This document shows positions 41,664 to 50,999 of a stretch of 64,000 bases of DNA, one piece after another. Within the stretch, counting starts at the first letter, position 1. Each line of letters begins with the position of its first letter. Location: contig NZ_JBHSTP010000002.1 of the NCBI RefSeq assembly GCF_042660285.1, positions 620,001 to 684,000 on the forward strand, read 5' to 3'. The translations under genes and the position numbers were made by a program. Below the pieces are notes generated by a model. That model saw only the letters and a list, made by a program, of their open reading frames with translations, did not search any database and was not told the origin of the DNA. The stretch comes from Luethyella okanaganae (GTDB lineage Bacteria > Actinomycetota > Actinomycetes > Actinomycetales > Microbacteriaceae).

Positions 41664-42649
41664 CCATGACCATCGTCTCGGCACCCGTGGCGGCCCGGCC
41701 TTCAGCTCGGCATATCGAACTGAGCGACCTGCTCATCTGGCTGATTCTCGCCGGGCTCGTTGCCATCAACTTCGCACTGCAGCCGTCGTTCTTCGAGCTG
41801 GCAAACCTGCAGTTCATCTTCGGAACGTCGCTCGTGCTCCTTTTCGCTGCAGCCGCAGCCGGCTATCTCATGTTGATCGCCGAGATCGATCTGAGCATCG
41901 GGGCGGTGCTCACGCTCGTCAACGTCACTATCGCGACGGTGGCGCCAGGAGACGCTCTCCTGGCGATCGTCGTCGCGGCAGCCGTGGGCGTAGGGTGCGG
42001 ACTCGTCTCAGGATCTCTTGTCGCGGTGGTTCGTCTGCCGTCGATTATCGTCACCCTTGCGCTGTCGACGGTTTGGGGCGGCATCGCTTTGTTCATCCTT
42101 CCGCGCCCTGGGGGCGCCGTTCCCGCCGAGTTCGGGGAATGGATGAACAGCTCTCTTCCTATGATCGCGACCCTACTGCTCGGAGCGGGCGCCGCATGGT
42201 TCTCTCGATCCCCTGCTGGGCGACGGGTGTACGGCCTCGGCTCTGACGAACTCGGCGCGTTCTTGTCTGGCATCCCCCTCGTTCGCACCAAGATCCTGGT
42301 GTTCCTCCTCTCCGGGTTGCTGCTCGGCGTGGCGGGTGTAGCACTCAGCGGGATCACCTCAGCGGGGGATCCGCTTTCGGGCCAGCCGTACACACTGAAA
42401 GCCATCACGGCGGCCGTCCTGGGCGGAATCAGCTTTGCCGGAGGCCGTGGTCTCATTCACGGAGCGCTTGGGGGTGCGCTCGCGCTGACGCTCATCACCA
42501 ACGTCGTTCAACTCGCCGGCGTCTCATCCTTCTATCAGGGCATCGTCGACGGAAGCCTGCTGATCCTGGCGCTCTCCCTCTCCCGGATCGTGACCGGTCG
42601 CTGGATTCCGCTCGGCCGGACCGCAAGCAAGAAGGACTCTCCCTCATGA
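41660..42649 (+). CDS. ABC transporter permease (RbsC-like, first)
   Basis: 329 residues. BPD_transp_2 family: LMLIAEIDLSIGAVLTL and AVLGGISFAGGRGLIHGALG. About ten helices. The next gene is a second, distinct permease, so the channel is a heterodimer, less common for ribose-type systems. Confidence 0.92.
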   Translation: MTMTIVSAPVAARPSARHIELSDLLIWLILAGLVAINFALQPSFFELANLQFIFGTSLVLLFAAAAAGYLMLIAEIDLSIGAVLTLVNVTIATVAPGDALLAIVVAAAVGVGCGLVSGSLVAVVRLPSIIVTLALSTVWGGIALFILPRPGGAVPAEFGEWMNSSLPMIATLLLGAGAAWFSRSPAGRRVYGLGSDELGAFLSGIPLVRTKILVFLLSGLLLGVAGVALSGITSAGDPLSGQPYTLKAITAAVLGGISFAGGRGLIHGALGGALALTLITNVVQLAGVSSFYQGIVDGSLLILALSLSRIVTGRWIPLGRTASKKDSPS

Positions 42650-43605
42650 AGACCCTCATCGCAAAAGCGCCCGTGCTGTCCTCCCCGGTCGTGCTGTCCT
42701 TCGTCGCCCTCGCCGGACTTGTGCTCATCGCCCAGTCGCGTAGTTCCGGATTCCTCAGCGTGCCCCACGTCGGCGTCATTTTGGGCATCGCTGCGGTACT
42801 GGGAATCGCGGGAGCCGCACAGACCGTGGTGGTTCTCGCAGCAGGCATCGACCTCTCGGTTGGAGCGATCATCTCTGCAGCGGACGTCCTGACCGTTCAG
42901 TGGACGGGAGGAAACGACGTGCCGATCCTCGTCGTACTCCTCATCGTGTTTCTGGGCGCCGCCGCCGGTGCCCTCAACGGCCTTGGCATCTCTCTTCTCG
43001 GAATCAACCCCATGGTGATGACCCTAGGGATGGCCGCGGTGGTCGGCGGCCTTGCCCTCGTGGTGACGAATGGCCAATCGGGAGGCAGCCCGCATCCGCT
43101 CGTATCAGACGCCATGACCACTCGATTCCTCGGGCTTCCCGGCACCGTCTATGTGTGGATCGCGGTCGCGGCGGCCACCGTGGTCCTGCTGCGATACACG
43201 GAACTCGGACGGAACATCTACGCATTCGGCTCCAACGCCAAAGCGGCCGAGATCGCCGGACTCCGACGTGGCACGACGCTCGTTCGCGTCTATGCGATCT
43301 CCGGTGGCTTTGCCGCCATCGCCGGTGTCGTTCTCGCCGGGTACACCGGAACCGGCGCCTACGGCATCGGCGAGCAGTACACCCTCATGTCCGTCGCCGC
43401 CGTGGTGATCGGCGGTGCCTCGATTCTCGGCGGTCGAGGCTCGTACGCAGGGACCATCGCCGGAGTGATCACCCTCGTCGTGCTCGACGACGTGCTGAGC
43501 GCCGCAGCGGTGCCCATCGCCGGTCGGCAAATCGTGCAAGGAATCGCCATCCTTCTGATCCTCGTCCTCTACGGTCGTGAACGTCGCCTTCGGACGACGA
43601 GCTGA
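42646..43605 (+). CDS. ABC transporter permease (RbsC-like, second)
   Basis: 319 residues, ATG overlapping the previous stop. Signatures VVLAAGIDLSVGAIISAADV and VVIGGASILGGRGSYAGT. Same fold as the first permease. Ends 24 bases before the cyclase-family gene. Confidence 0.92.
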   Translation: MKTLIAKAPVLSSPVVLSFVALAGLVLIAQSRSSGFLSVPHVGVILGIAAVLGIAGAAQTVVVLAAGIDLSVGAIISAADVLTVQWTGGNDVPILVVLLIVFLGAAAGALNGLGISLLGINPMVMTLGMAAVVGGLALVVTNGQSGGSPHPLVSDAMTTRFLGLPGTVYVWIAVAAATVVLLRYTELGRNIYAFGSNAKAAEIAGLRRGTTLVRVYAISGGFAAIAGVVLAGYTGTGAYGIGEQYTLMSVAAVVIGGASILGGRGSYAGTIAGVITLVVLDDVLSAAAVPIAGRQIVQGIAILLILVLYGRERRLRTTS

Positions 43606-43629
43606 CCAACCCACAGAAAGAAGAGAACC

Positions 43630-44598
43630 GTGTGCGGAGATGCAACCATCCATCATGCGCTCGGCGACAAGATCGCCGCCGAAATCGCCAGCTATCAGAA
43701 AGTGACCGAGAGTCCCTTCGGGCCTGACGACGAGATCGGGATGCTCAATCTGCTCGACGACGTTGCGAGCGACGAGTTGTTGCGACGCGTGGTCGGTGTG
43801 CCCTACGACCTGTCCGTCGACTACTTCATCGGCATGCCGAGCTGGCAGGCATTCGGAGATCCCGCTTTTCAGATCTGGATGACCCATACGCCCAAGGGGA
43901 ATGTCGTGGACGACGTCATCGGCGTCGGTGAGGCGCAGAACTCTCTGGTCGGTTACTCGAGCGACAGCATCTCCATGTACACCCACACGGGCACGCACGT
44001 GGACGCGCTCAACCATTTCGGCTACAACCACCGGATCTGGAACAACTTCAGCCAAGACGAGCATCTCGGCAGCAGATATTGGACCAAGGGCGGCGCGGAC
44101 AAACACCCCCCGATCATCAGCCGCGGAGTTCTGATCGACGTCGCCGCGTTCGAAGGAGTCGATGTGCTCCCGCCGAGCCACATCATCACCGCGTCTCTCC
44201 TCGAACGCACCCTCGCCCACCAGGGGGTCGATCTTCGACCGGGTGACATCCCGATGATCCGCACAGGGCGGATGAGGTTGTGGCCGGATTCGGAATCGTA
44301 CATCGTCGATGAACCTGGAATCGACAGGGATGGCGCGGTGTTCCTCGCCAAGAAGGGCGCCGCAATGATCGGTGCAGACAACGCGGCCATCGAGGTGCGT
44401 CCGTCATCTAATCCCGACAACTTCCACGACGTGCATTCGTACTTGCTCGCCGAAGCGGGGATTCCCCTGCTGGAGATCGCCGATCTCGAGGCGTTGTCCG
44501 CCGACCAGGTCTTCGAGTTCGCCTTCATCGGCGCGGCGTTGAAGATCCGCGGGGCGACAGGCAGCCCCATCCGCCCACTCGCACTGCGTCTGGGCTAG
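43630..44598 (+). CDS. Cyclase-family metal-dependent hydrolase (kynurenine-formamidase-like)
   Basis: 322 residues from GTG 43630. PF04199-type metal motif YTHTGTHVDALNHFG (His and Asp ligands) with supporting PIISRGVLIDVA, GDIPMIRTG and a C-terminal HSYLLAEAGIPLLE containing a conserved His and Glu. These enzymes hydrolyse amides, cyclic amides or lactones. Placed between an importer and an amidase, it suggests stepwise hydrolysis of an imported cyclic or acylated amide (inference). Confidence 0.88.
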   Translation: MCGDATIHHALGDKIAAEIASYQKVTESPFGPDDEIGMLNLLDDVASDELLRRVVGVPYDLSVDYFIGMPSWQAFGDPAFQIWMTHTPKGNVVDDVIGVGEAQNSLVGYSSDSISMYTHTGTHVDALNHFGYNHRIWNNFSQDEHLGSRYWTKGGADKHPPIISRGVLIDVAAFEGVDVLPPSHIITASLLERTLAHQGVDLRPGDIPMIRTGRMRLWPDSESYIVDEPGIDRDGAVFLAKKGAAMIGADNAAIEVRPSSNPDNFHDVHSYLLAEAGIPLLEIADLEALSADQVFEFAFIGAALKIRGATGSPIRPLALRLG

Positions 44599-44604
44599 AT
44601 CACG

Positions 44605-45792
44605 ATGACGACGATGGACCGGGCCAGAGCGGCGATCTCCGCCCACGCCGCCCTCAACGCCTTCATCTCCGTCGACACGGAGAGCCAGCATGATGGACCG
44701 ATTCTCGCTGTCAAAGACCTTGTCGACGTCGTAGGCATGGTGACGACGAACGGGACGCTGCAACCGCGTCCCCGAGTCGCGCAGACCGACGCGTCCATCG
44801 TCGCCGCGTTCCGAACAGCGGGGTGGGGCGTCGTCGGCAAGACGAACCTCCATGAACTTGCGCTCGGCCCGACAAGCGGCAACCCTCACTTCGGAGCCGT
44901 GGGCAACCCCGTCGATTTCACACGTATCGCCGGGGGATCCTCCGGCGGCTCGGCTGCTGCCGTCGGGATGGGCATGTGCGACATTGCAATCGGAACCGAC
45001 ACCGGAGGCTCCATTCGCATTCCGGCCTCCCTCTGCGGCGTTGCCGGGTGGCGGCCAACGGGAGGAACAGTCGGCCTTGATGGCGTCTGGCCGCTCAGCC
45101 CGACGCTCGACACAGTCGGGCCTATGGCGAGAGATGTGCGCACCATTGCGGAAGCGATGGTCGACATCGGGCTACTCGGGACGGAAGCGACCCACGATGC
45201 AGGCGCCTTCTCCCTCGCCGCGCCGCATTCCTGGATCGCCGGCGTGGACATGGAAGCGGAAGTCGAAAGATCATGGAACCGCGTCGGCTCGTCTTTGCCC
45301 GTCATCGAGCTCCCTCCCATGGATAGATTCATCGACGTAGGCCTGACGGTTCTCTATGCCGAAGCGGCGACCAGCAACGAGGACCAACTTCTCAATCGTG
45401 CCGGCACGATCGGAAAAGATGTGCGCGAACTCCTACAGCGCGGCCGAACCACACTGGCCGTCGACTACCTCGGCGCAATGCGCGAACGTTTGCGTCTGCA
45501 GGAGATCCTCGAAAGGCAGCTGGAAACCGTCGATGCGATACTGCTGCCCGCCACCGCCACGACGGCCCCGCTTCTGGGAAGCGACCCCATCCTCTTTCGG
45601 GACGCTCTGACGGTCTTCACCCGCCCGTTCGGAGTAACGGGCCATCCGGTCGTCGTTCTCCCGGCGCCGACAAGCGGGCTTCCCGTCGGCATGCAGTTGG
45701 TCGGGCGTCAGGGCTCCGACGCGAGACTCCTCGCCATCGCCCGCTCACTGGAGCAATCGTGGGCGGCAGCTCAACCGAATGCGCGCGTATGA
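44605..45792 (+). CDS. Amidase (amidase-signature family)
   Basis: 395 residues. Ser-cisSer-Lys triad: Lys in GPILAVKDLVD (~37), cis-Ser in AGGSSGGSAAAVG (~112) and the nucleophile in GTDTGGSIRIPA (~135). Somewhat shorter than GatA. Hydrolyses a carboxamide, releasing ammonia. Six bases after the cyclase-family gene and overlapping the second SDR, so all three are one pathway. Confidence 0.92.
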   Translation: MTTMDRARAAISAHAALNAFISVDTESQHDGPILAVKDLVDVVGMVTTNGTLQPRPRVAQTDASIVAAFRTAGWGVVGKTNLHELALGPTSGNPHFGAVGNPVDFTRIAGGSSGGSAAAVGMGMCDIAIGTDTGGSIRIPASLCGVAGWRPTGGTVGLDGVWPLSPTLDTVGPMARDVRTIAEAMVDIGLLGTEATHDAGAFSLAAPHSWIAGVDMEAEVERSWNRVGSSLPVIELPPMDRFIDVGLTVLYAEAATSNEDQLLNRAGTIGKDVRELLQRGRTTLAVDYLGAMRERLRLQEILERQLETVDAILLPATATTAPLLGSDPILFRDALTVFTRPFGVTGHPVVVLPAPTSGLPVGMQLVGRQGSDARLLAIARSLEQSWAAAQPNARV

Positions 45793-46574
45793 GTCTCGCG
45801 GGCAAGGTCGCGTTCGTGACCGGAGGCGCGCGGGGGCTGGGACGCGGCATCGTCGACCGTCTCGCGATCGAAGGCGCGACCGTGATAGCAACCGACATCA
45901 GGGACGCACCCGGGTTCATGTTCACGGAACCTCTGGCGAGCGGGACGCCCCTGCCTCAGCTGCTGCGGGTCGATATCACGAACGCCGAAGCCGTTGCCGA
46001 CGCGGTCGCCTCGATCGTCACCGTGTTCGGCGGTATCGATATCCTGGTGGCGAACGCGGGCATCGCGATTCCGGCGACATCGGTCGTCGACGCCGATCCC
46101 GACGACATCAACCGGATCATCGGCGTCAACATCGTCGGAACCCTGAACACCATACGCGCGGCGATCCCCGCTATCAGAGCGCGTGCGGGAGGGCGTGTGA
46201 TCACCATGTCTTCGCAGACGGGGAAGGATGCTTGGGCGGGCTGGGGGGTGTACTCGGGCACGAAGGCGTTCGTCATCGCAGTGACCCAGGCGCTTGCCAA
46301 AGAACACGCGGCGGACGGCATCACCGCCAATGCGATCTGCCCGGGAACGATGGTCTCTGACATGATGGTCGCGGGATTCACGGCACGAGCGGAGTCGAGT
46401 CATCGCGAACTTCGTCAGGTGATAGGCGAATACGAGTCCAGTTCCATTCCTGTCGGGCGCATGGGGACGGCAGCCGATGTCGGAGCGCTCGCCGCCTGGC
46501 TGGCATCGGACGAGTCCTCTTTCATGACAGGTGCTGCGCTGAATCTCACCGGTGGCGAAATGACCTTCTTCTAG
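45789..46574 (+). CDS. Short-chain dehydrogenase/reductase (second)
   Basis: 261 residues from an ATG overlapping the amidase stop (ATGA). TGGARGLG cofactor motif, VANAGIA, catalytic Ser in VITMSSQTG and Y-x3-K in VYSGTKAF; C-terminal LNLTGGEMTFF. Last gene of the cluster. Two SDRs of this kind would allow successive oxidations of one intermediate or act on two substrates. Confidence 0.92.
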   Translation: MSLAGKVAFVTGGARGLGRGIVDRLAIEGATVIATDIRDAPGFMFTEPLASGTPLPQLLRVDITNAEAVADAVASIVTVFGGIDILVANAGIAIPATSVVDADPDDINRIIGVNIVGTLNTIRAAIPAIRARAGGRVITMSSQTGKDAWAGWGVYSGTKAFVIAVTQALAKEHAADGITANAICPGTMVSDMMVAGFTARAESSHRELRQVIGEYESSSIPVGRMGTAADVGALAAWLASDESSFMTGAALNLTGGEMTFF

Positions 46575-46717
46575 CGACGGCTTCTTCGGATGCTCCCTCT
46601 GGCCTGCATCCCGTTGTGAGGATCGGGCGATCCTCGCCGTGTGCTCTCGTTCGTCCGGCGCCCGGTCGACGGCACCACAGCTGCGGCGTAGTCTGGCCGT
46701 ACGTGGGAGGAGCGACC

Positions 46718-47071
46718 ATGATCACCGAACTCGCGCCGGCCGAGGTGTTCGTTTTCGGGTCGAACGCCGATGGACTGCACGGCGCAGGTGCCGCCCGCTT
46801 CGCCTTCGACAACTTCGGTGCTATCTGGGGCCAGGGGAGTGGGCTTCAGGGGCGGTCGTACGGCATCGACACCATGAGCGGCTTCGCAACCATGGCCGAA
46901 CAGGTCGCGGCGTTCCTACGGTTCGCGGCGGGGCATCCGGAGCTGCGCTTTTTGGTCACGGCGATCGGATGCGGCATCGCCGGGTACCTGCCCTCCGAGG
47001 TCGCGCCGCTCTTCGTCGAGGTTCCGCCGAACGTCGTGCTGCCCGAGCGCTTCGTCGCCGAGCTCGGCTGA
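46718..47071 (+). CDS. A1S_2505/macro-like small protein
   Basis: 117 residues from ATG 46718 with GGAGG 7 bases upstream. Contains EVFVFGSNADGLHGAGAARF, GQGSGLQGRSYGIDTM and VTAIGCGIAGY, the pattern of a small nucleotide-binding-like family seen in phages and bacteria (annotated as A1S_2505-type). No partner gene suggests its function. Confidence 0.75.
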   Translation: MITELAPAEVFVFGSNADGLHGAGAARFAFDNFGAIWGQGSGLQGRSYGIDTMSGFATMAEQVAAFLRFAAGHPELRFLVTAIGCGIAGYLPSEVAPLFVEVPPNVVLPERFVAELG

Positions 47072-47160
47072 CCCCGCAGATCGCGGCTCGGATGCCCTCC
47101 GAGACCGTGCTCGCCGATTCGGTCATTCCCTCGGAACGCTGACGGGTGTGTACTGGGTTC

Positions 47161-47883
47161 ATGGCTGACAACGTCGACACGGATTTCTCCGAGCTTCGCG
47201 CTCTCTTCATCAACTGCACTCTCAAACGCTCGCCGGAACTGAGCCACACCCAGGGCATCATCGACCTGAGCCGGCGAATCATGGGAGAGCACGGCGTAAC
47301 GACCGATCTCGTGCGTGCGATCGATCACGACATCGCCACGGGCGTCTACCCCGACATGACCGAGCACGGTTGGACGAGCGACGAATGGCCTGAGCTCTGG
47401 CCGCGCGTCATCGAGTCCGACATCCTCGTCGTAGCTGGGCCGATCTGGCTCGGCGACAACTCCTCCGTCACGAAACGCGTCATCGAACGGCTCTACGCGA
47501 TGAGCGGGCTCACCAACGATGCCGGGCAGTACGTCTACTACGGCCGCGTCGGTGGTGCGATCGTCACCGGCAATGAGGACGGCGTCAAGCACTGCACCTC
47601 GAACATCCTCTACAGCCTGCAGCACATCGGCTACACGGTTCCCCCCAACGCGGATGCCGGATGGATCGGCGCTATCGGCCCCGGCCCGAGCTATCTTGAC
47701 CCGGGCTCAGGTGGTCCGGAGTCGGACTTCACCAATCGCAACACGACGTTCATGACCTGGAACCTACTGCACACGGCTCGCATGCTCAAGCGGTCCGGTG
47801 GCATTCCGGCGAGCGGCAACGTCATCGCGCAGTGGCGCGCCGGCGACCACTCAGCTTTCGCGCCGAACCTTGAGTACCGCTGA
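47161..47883 (+). CDS. Flavodoxin-like NAD(P)H:FMN reductase family protein
   Basis: 240 residues from ATG 47161. FMN-binding elements: LFINCTLKRSPELSHTQG (phosphate loop), VAGPIWLGDNSSVTKRVIER and GAIVTGNEDGVKHC. Soluble quinone- or flavin-reductase-like enzyme. Monocistronic. Confidence 0.85.
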   Translation: MADNVDTDFSELRALFINCTLKRSPELSHTQGIIDLSRRIMGEHGVTTDLVRAIDHDIATGVYPDMTEHGWTSDEWPELWPRVIESDILVVAGPIWLGDNSSVTKRVIERLYAMSGLTNDAGQYVYYGRVGGAIVTGNEDGVKHCTSNILYSLQHIGYTVPPNADAGWIGAIGPGPSYLDPGSGGPESDFTNRNTTFMTWNLLHTARMLKRSGGIPASGNVIAQWRAGDHSAFAPNLEYR

Positions 47884-47961
47884 TCACTTCTAAGTGGCTG
47901 TTCGCTGGCGGCATACTCATTTCTCTAGCGCTCCTGGGGTAAGAGTGTTAAATTTGCCTTA

Positions 47962-47984
47962 GTTGAGTCAAGTCGACTCAACTA
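47962..47984 (+). promoter_or_regulatory. HAIR-like operator (HspR) upstream of hsp20
   Basis: Perfect inverted repeat AGTTGAGT (47962-47969), 7-base spacer, ACTCAACT (47977-47984), matching the HAIR pattern CTTGAGT-N7-ACTCAAG bound by HspR. It lies 37 bases before the start, so the heat-shock gene is probably repressed by HspR and released on chaperone titration. Confidence 0.8.
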
Positions 47985-48021
47985 CTTAAAACTGGCAAGA
48001 AACCTTAAGGAGATGATGATT

Positions 48022-48477
48022 GTGGCATCGAACTTCGACCCATTCCGCGACCTCGACCGAATGGCGTCGGCGCTGCTGGACACGCGACGTGGACCGCGTC
48101 GTATGCCGATGGATCTCTATCGCGACGGCGATCACTACGTGCTGACCGCCGACCTGCCGGGCATCGATCCCGGCTCGGTCGACATCGACGTGGACGGCCA
48201 GCTGCTCACCATCCGCGCCGAGCGCACCCTCGGCGATCGCGAGGGTGTCAAGTGGATCACCCGCGAGCGCGAGGCGGCCTCGTTCCTGCGCCAGCTCAAC
48301 CTCGGCCAGGGCGTCGACACCGAGGACATCTCGGCGAGCTACTTCAACGGCGTGCTCAGTGTCACCATACCGGTGAGCGAGAAGGCCAAGCCTCGTAAGA
48401 TCCAGGTGATCGGCGGGGATACCACCGCTGATGAGACCGTCATGGCGGTCGAGCAGCCCGCCAAAGGCGCCTCCTAG
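48022..48477 (+). CDS. hsp20: Hsp20/alpha-crystallin small heat-shock protein
   Basis: 151 residues from GTG 48022, 9 bases after AAGGAG; two ATG codons at 48013 and 48016 are too close to that site, and the family usually begins as here, FDPFRDLDRMA. Alpha-crystallin domain ~30-125 (PMDLYRDGDHYVLTADLPGI, LNLGQGVDTEDISASYFNGV, L-S-V-T-I-P). ATP-independent holdase in the cytoplasm. Regulated through the upstream HAIR site. Confidence 0.92.
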   Translation: MASNFDPFRDLDRMASALLDTRRGPRRMPMDLYRDGDHYVLTADLPGIDPGSVDIDVDGQLLTIRAERTLGDREGVKWITREREAASFLRQLNLGQGVDTEDISASYFNGVLSVTIPVSEKAKPRKIQVIGGDTTADETVMAVEQPAKGAS

Positions 48478-48693
48478 CCGGGTGCGCCACGCGTAGCCGG
48501 TGCGCCATGCGACAGGCTTGGCCGGCCGCGTGGCGACTGAACCGGCCCGTCGCGACGACGGCCCGCCGATACGGTGGGCCGTTCGTCGCGTCCGGCCGCC
48601 GACCACGTGGTCGGGGTGGTGCGCCCTGCTGGACTCGGCGCCCTATCGGGTGTCTACTGGCAGAGACAGATCTCAAGGATGTCAGGAGAACCC

Positions 48694-49008
48694 GTGGAAG
48701 AGTCCCTCGACGACGAGATCCGCATCGTGCGCAATTCCGATGCCGATCGCTACGAGGTGTGGCTGGGTGACGTGCTCGCCGGTTTCGCCGAGTACCGTGA
48801 GTCGCCGTCGACAGTGACGTTCACGCACACTCAGGTCTACCCGGCCTTCTCCGGTCGCGGACTGGCACAGGCCCTCGCGCGCGATGCCCTCGATGATGTC
48901 GTCGACAGAGGAAAGACGATCGTCCCCGTCTGCCCCTTCATCGCGGCCTATCTGCGCAAGCGCCCCGAGTACCAGGCTGCCGTGCGATGGCCGGGAGGGG
49001 CGGCCTGA
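48694..49008 (+). CDS. GCN5-related N-acetyltransferase (YjdJ/PF14542 type)
   Basis: 104 residues from GTG 48694 (AGGAGA 5 bases upstream); ATG 48679 is an alternative start. Compact GNAT: RYEVWLGDVLAGFAEY, TFTHTQVYPAFSGRGLAQAL with acetyl-CoA loop SGRGLAQAL, and VPVCPFIAAYLRKRPEYQ. Substrate unknown. Family-typical length. Confidence 0.85.
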   Translation: MEESLDDEIRIVRNSDADRYEVWLGDVLAGFAEYRESPSTVTFTHTQVYPAFSGRGLAQALARDALDDVVDRGKTIVPVCPFIAAYLRKRPEYQAAVRWPGGAA

Positions 49009-49487
49009 CTCCGGGCGTGTCGCGGGTCCCGACGCATCGGAGCCCCCATTTTGGGCGCTGTCTCTCGCTGTCCGTATGTCAGTACCATTGTCATGACATC
49101 TATCCCGACTGTCATGACGTCTATCCCTACCCAGGATACCGTTCACCGCACTCATAACAGACGAGTCGCGCTCCCCGTCGCGCGACCGTCGCCATTTGTC
49201 GCCGACCCGAAAGGCACAACGGCTATGGAGCCCGAACTCCTGCAGCCCGATCACCGGCGTCCCCTGCGTGATCGCGCAAGCTGCCGCCTGCGCCCTCGTG
49301 GTCGCACACCGTTCCCTGCCTATGGTGCGGTGTCTTCGTCTCGCCGGGCAATGTTCGGGTCGCCTGGATGAGAAAGGCAGTCCTGCGAGGGAATGCCGCG
49401 GTGGGGCGGGGGGTAGGGCCCCTGTCCCACCGTTACAACTCGTCGAGGTCGAACGTGGAACGACTACGCGCCGACAAGGTTTCTGTA
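49009..49487. other. Intergenic region with a short direct repeat
   Basis: About 480 bases without a supported gene. TGTCATGAC(A/G)TCTATCCC occurs at 49089-49106 and 49110-49127 (one mismatch, 21-bp step, two helical turns); each copy contains the palindrome GTCATGAC. Could be an operator for the downstream gene. Confidence 0.45.
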
Positions 49488-50372
49488 ATGGCCGATGTGG
49501 CCGCCCTGGCCTCCACTCCCCATATCCGGGTGCTCGCCGGCGGCGGAGCGGTGCTCGAGCACCACGGCATCAAGCCGTCGATCGTACTGCCGAATGCGAC
49601 CATCCTCGTCGATCCCGCCTCGGCGACGCATCTCGTGCGGATGCTGCTCATCGAAGGCTGGTCAGTCGAATGGGAGTCCCAGCGGTCGGGCATGCTGCCG
49701 CGCACCCGGGCCACGATGCGCCATCCCGCCAGACGGTGCGGGCTCGATCTGCACTACCTGATCCCGGGGTTCTTCGCCGATCCGGAACAGGCCTTCGACG
49801 CGATCTGGGAGCGTCGGTGCGAGATCACGATGAACGGTGTGGTCGTTCCCGCGTTTGATAGGCAGTTCTCGCTGCTCGTCGCGATGCAGTTCGGGCTCGG
49901 CCGTTTCTCGGGGGTGTCCGACGTCTCCGGGGCGCTCGACGTGATCACCGCACAGGTGCGCACGATGGCGGATGGCGATGTCGAGTCGCTTCTGGAGCGC
50001 GCCGTGAGCATCGGCGGCACCGCCTCGCTTCGCCCGCTCATGGTGGCGCTCGAACGCGATGCCCCGGAGTTGCAGTTGCCGGCCGAGAGTTATGCGCGCT
50101 GGCGTCTCAAGCTCGACCAGACCGACATTCCGACCCGGTGGCTGCTTGCCGTCGCCGAGAGCCCGCGGGGTGGACGAATGCGGCTCGCGCTGCGCACCCG
50201 CAGGCGATTCGTGGGCGGTCCTGGTGGCCTGCGCAAGCTTCTCGGTGCATACCGTAACCTCTCGTCGGCCCGTGATCGCGTGCGCGACGGCGACGCATCG
50301 GACCCTCGGGGCATGGAGTGGGCCGCCGAAGACGACCCCCATTCGCTCTGGTCGCTGTGCCCGACTGCGTAG
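49488..50372 (+). CDS. Nucleotidyltransferase-like (PF14907-type) protein, divergent
   Basis: 294 residues from ATG 49488 (AAGG 8 bases upstream; the frame is open to 49368). Layout recalls the uncharacterised nucleotidyltransferase family: LAGGGAVLEHHGI near the N-terminus, VDPASATHLVRMLLIEGW, DLHYLIPGFF, then a helical C-terminal half. The expected catalytic DxD is not clear (ILVDPAS), so activity is doubtful. Low-confidence family call. Confidence 0.6.
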   Translation: MADVAALASTPHIRVLAGGGAVLEHHGIKPSIVLPNATILVDPASATHLVRMLLIEGWSVEWESQRSGMLPRTRATMRHPARRCGLDLHYLIPGFFADPEQAFDAIWERRCEITMNGVVVPAFDRQFSLLVAMQFGLGRFSGVSDVSGALDVITAQVRTMADGDVESLLERAVSIGGTASLRPLMVALERDAPELQLPAESYARWRLKLDQTDIPTRWLLAVAESPRGGRMRLALRTRRRFVGGPGGLRKLLGAYRNLSSARDRVRDGDASDPRGMEWAAEDDPHSLWSLCPTA

Positions 50373-50473
50373 CCGACGCGATTCCTCGTTCGTTGAGGGC
50401 GACCGGTGGCTCGCGTACCAGTTCCACGCCGGACCTGCGACGATCGCGCATGCCCGCGTGCGCGTAGCAGAGA

Positions 50474-50911
50474 CTAGGCGGTGTTGTGGCGCAGTTTGTC
50501 GCAGAGCGCCATCAGCTGGGCGAGCTCATCGGCGTCGAGTGCGGTGCCGACCCGCCGAGTGATCGACGCCATGTGCTCGATCGCGACGCTGCGGAACAGG
50601 GCGAAGCCCGCCTCGGTCAGACCCACGATCGACCCACGTCCGTCGTCAGGATCGTCGGCCTTCTCCAGGTAGCCGCGGCTGCAGAGCCGGTCGACGAGAC
50701 GGCTCACGCTCGGCTGAGTCAAAAGCACGTGCTGGTTGAGATCGCGCAGGCGCAACCGGCGACCCGGCTGAATGCTGAGGTTGAACATCACGTCGTACTC
50801 GTTCAATGAGATCTCCCGCGAAGGGAACTCGCTCGCGAGGGTACGCATCACAGCGACCTGGGCGCGGAACAGTGATTCCCAGGCGGCAACGGCTACGGCA
50901 CGATTGCTCAT
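50474..50911 (-). CDS. MarR-family transcriptional regulator
   Basis: 145 residues from ATG 50911 (GGGG at -13 to -10); upstream in-frame ATGs at 50920 and 50926 are alternatives. Winged helix: REISLNEYDVMFNLS, LRLRDLNQHVLLTQPSVSRLVDRL, the wing DDGRGSIVGLTEAG. Dimerisation helices at both ends. It lies next to the transposon boundary; possible palindromic targets lie upstream. Confidence 0.88.
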   Translation of the reverse strand: MSNRAVAVAAWESLFRAQVAVMRTLASEFPSREISLNEYDVMFNLSIQPGRRLRLRDLNQHVLLTQPSVSRLVDRLCSRGYLEKADDPDDGRGSIVGLTEAGFALFRSVAIEHMASITRRVGTALDADELAQLMALCDKLRHNTA

Positions 50912-50999
50912 CGCTTTCATCCCCATGGATTCCAAGAATAGGGAGTATTCCGGGCGGACGTGCAAACTGGGCGAGGTCATGGGTGCGGCAGGCGTGATT

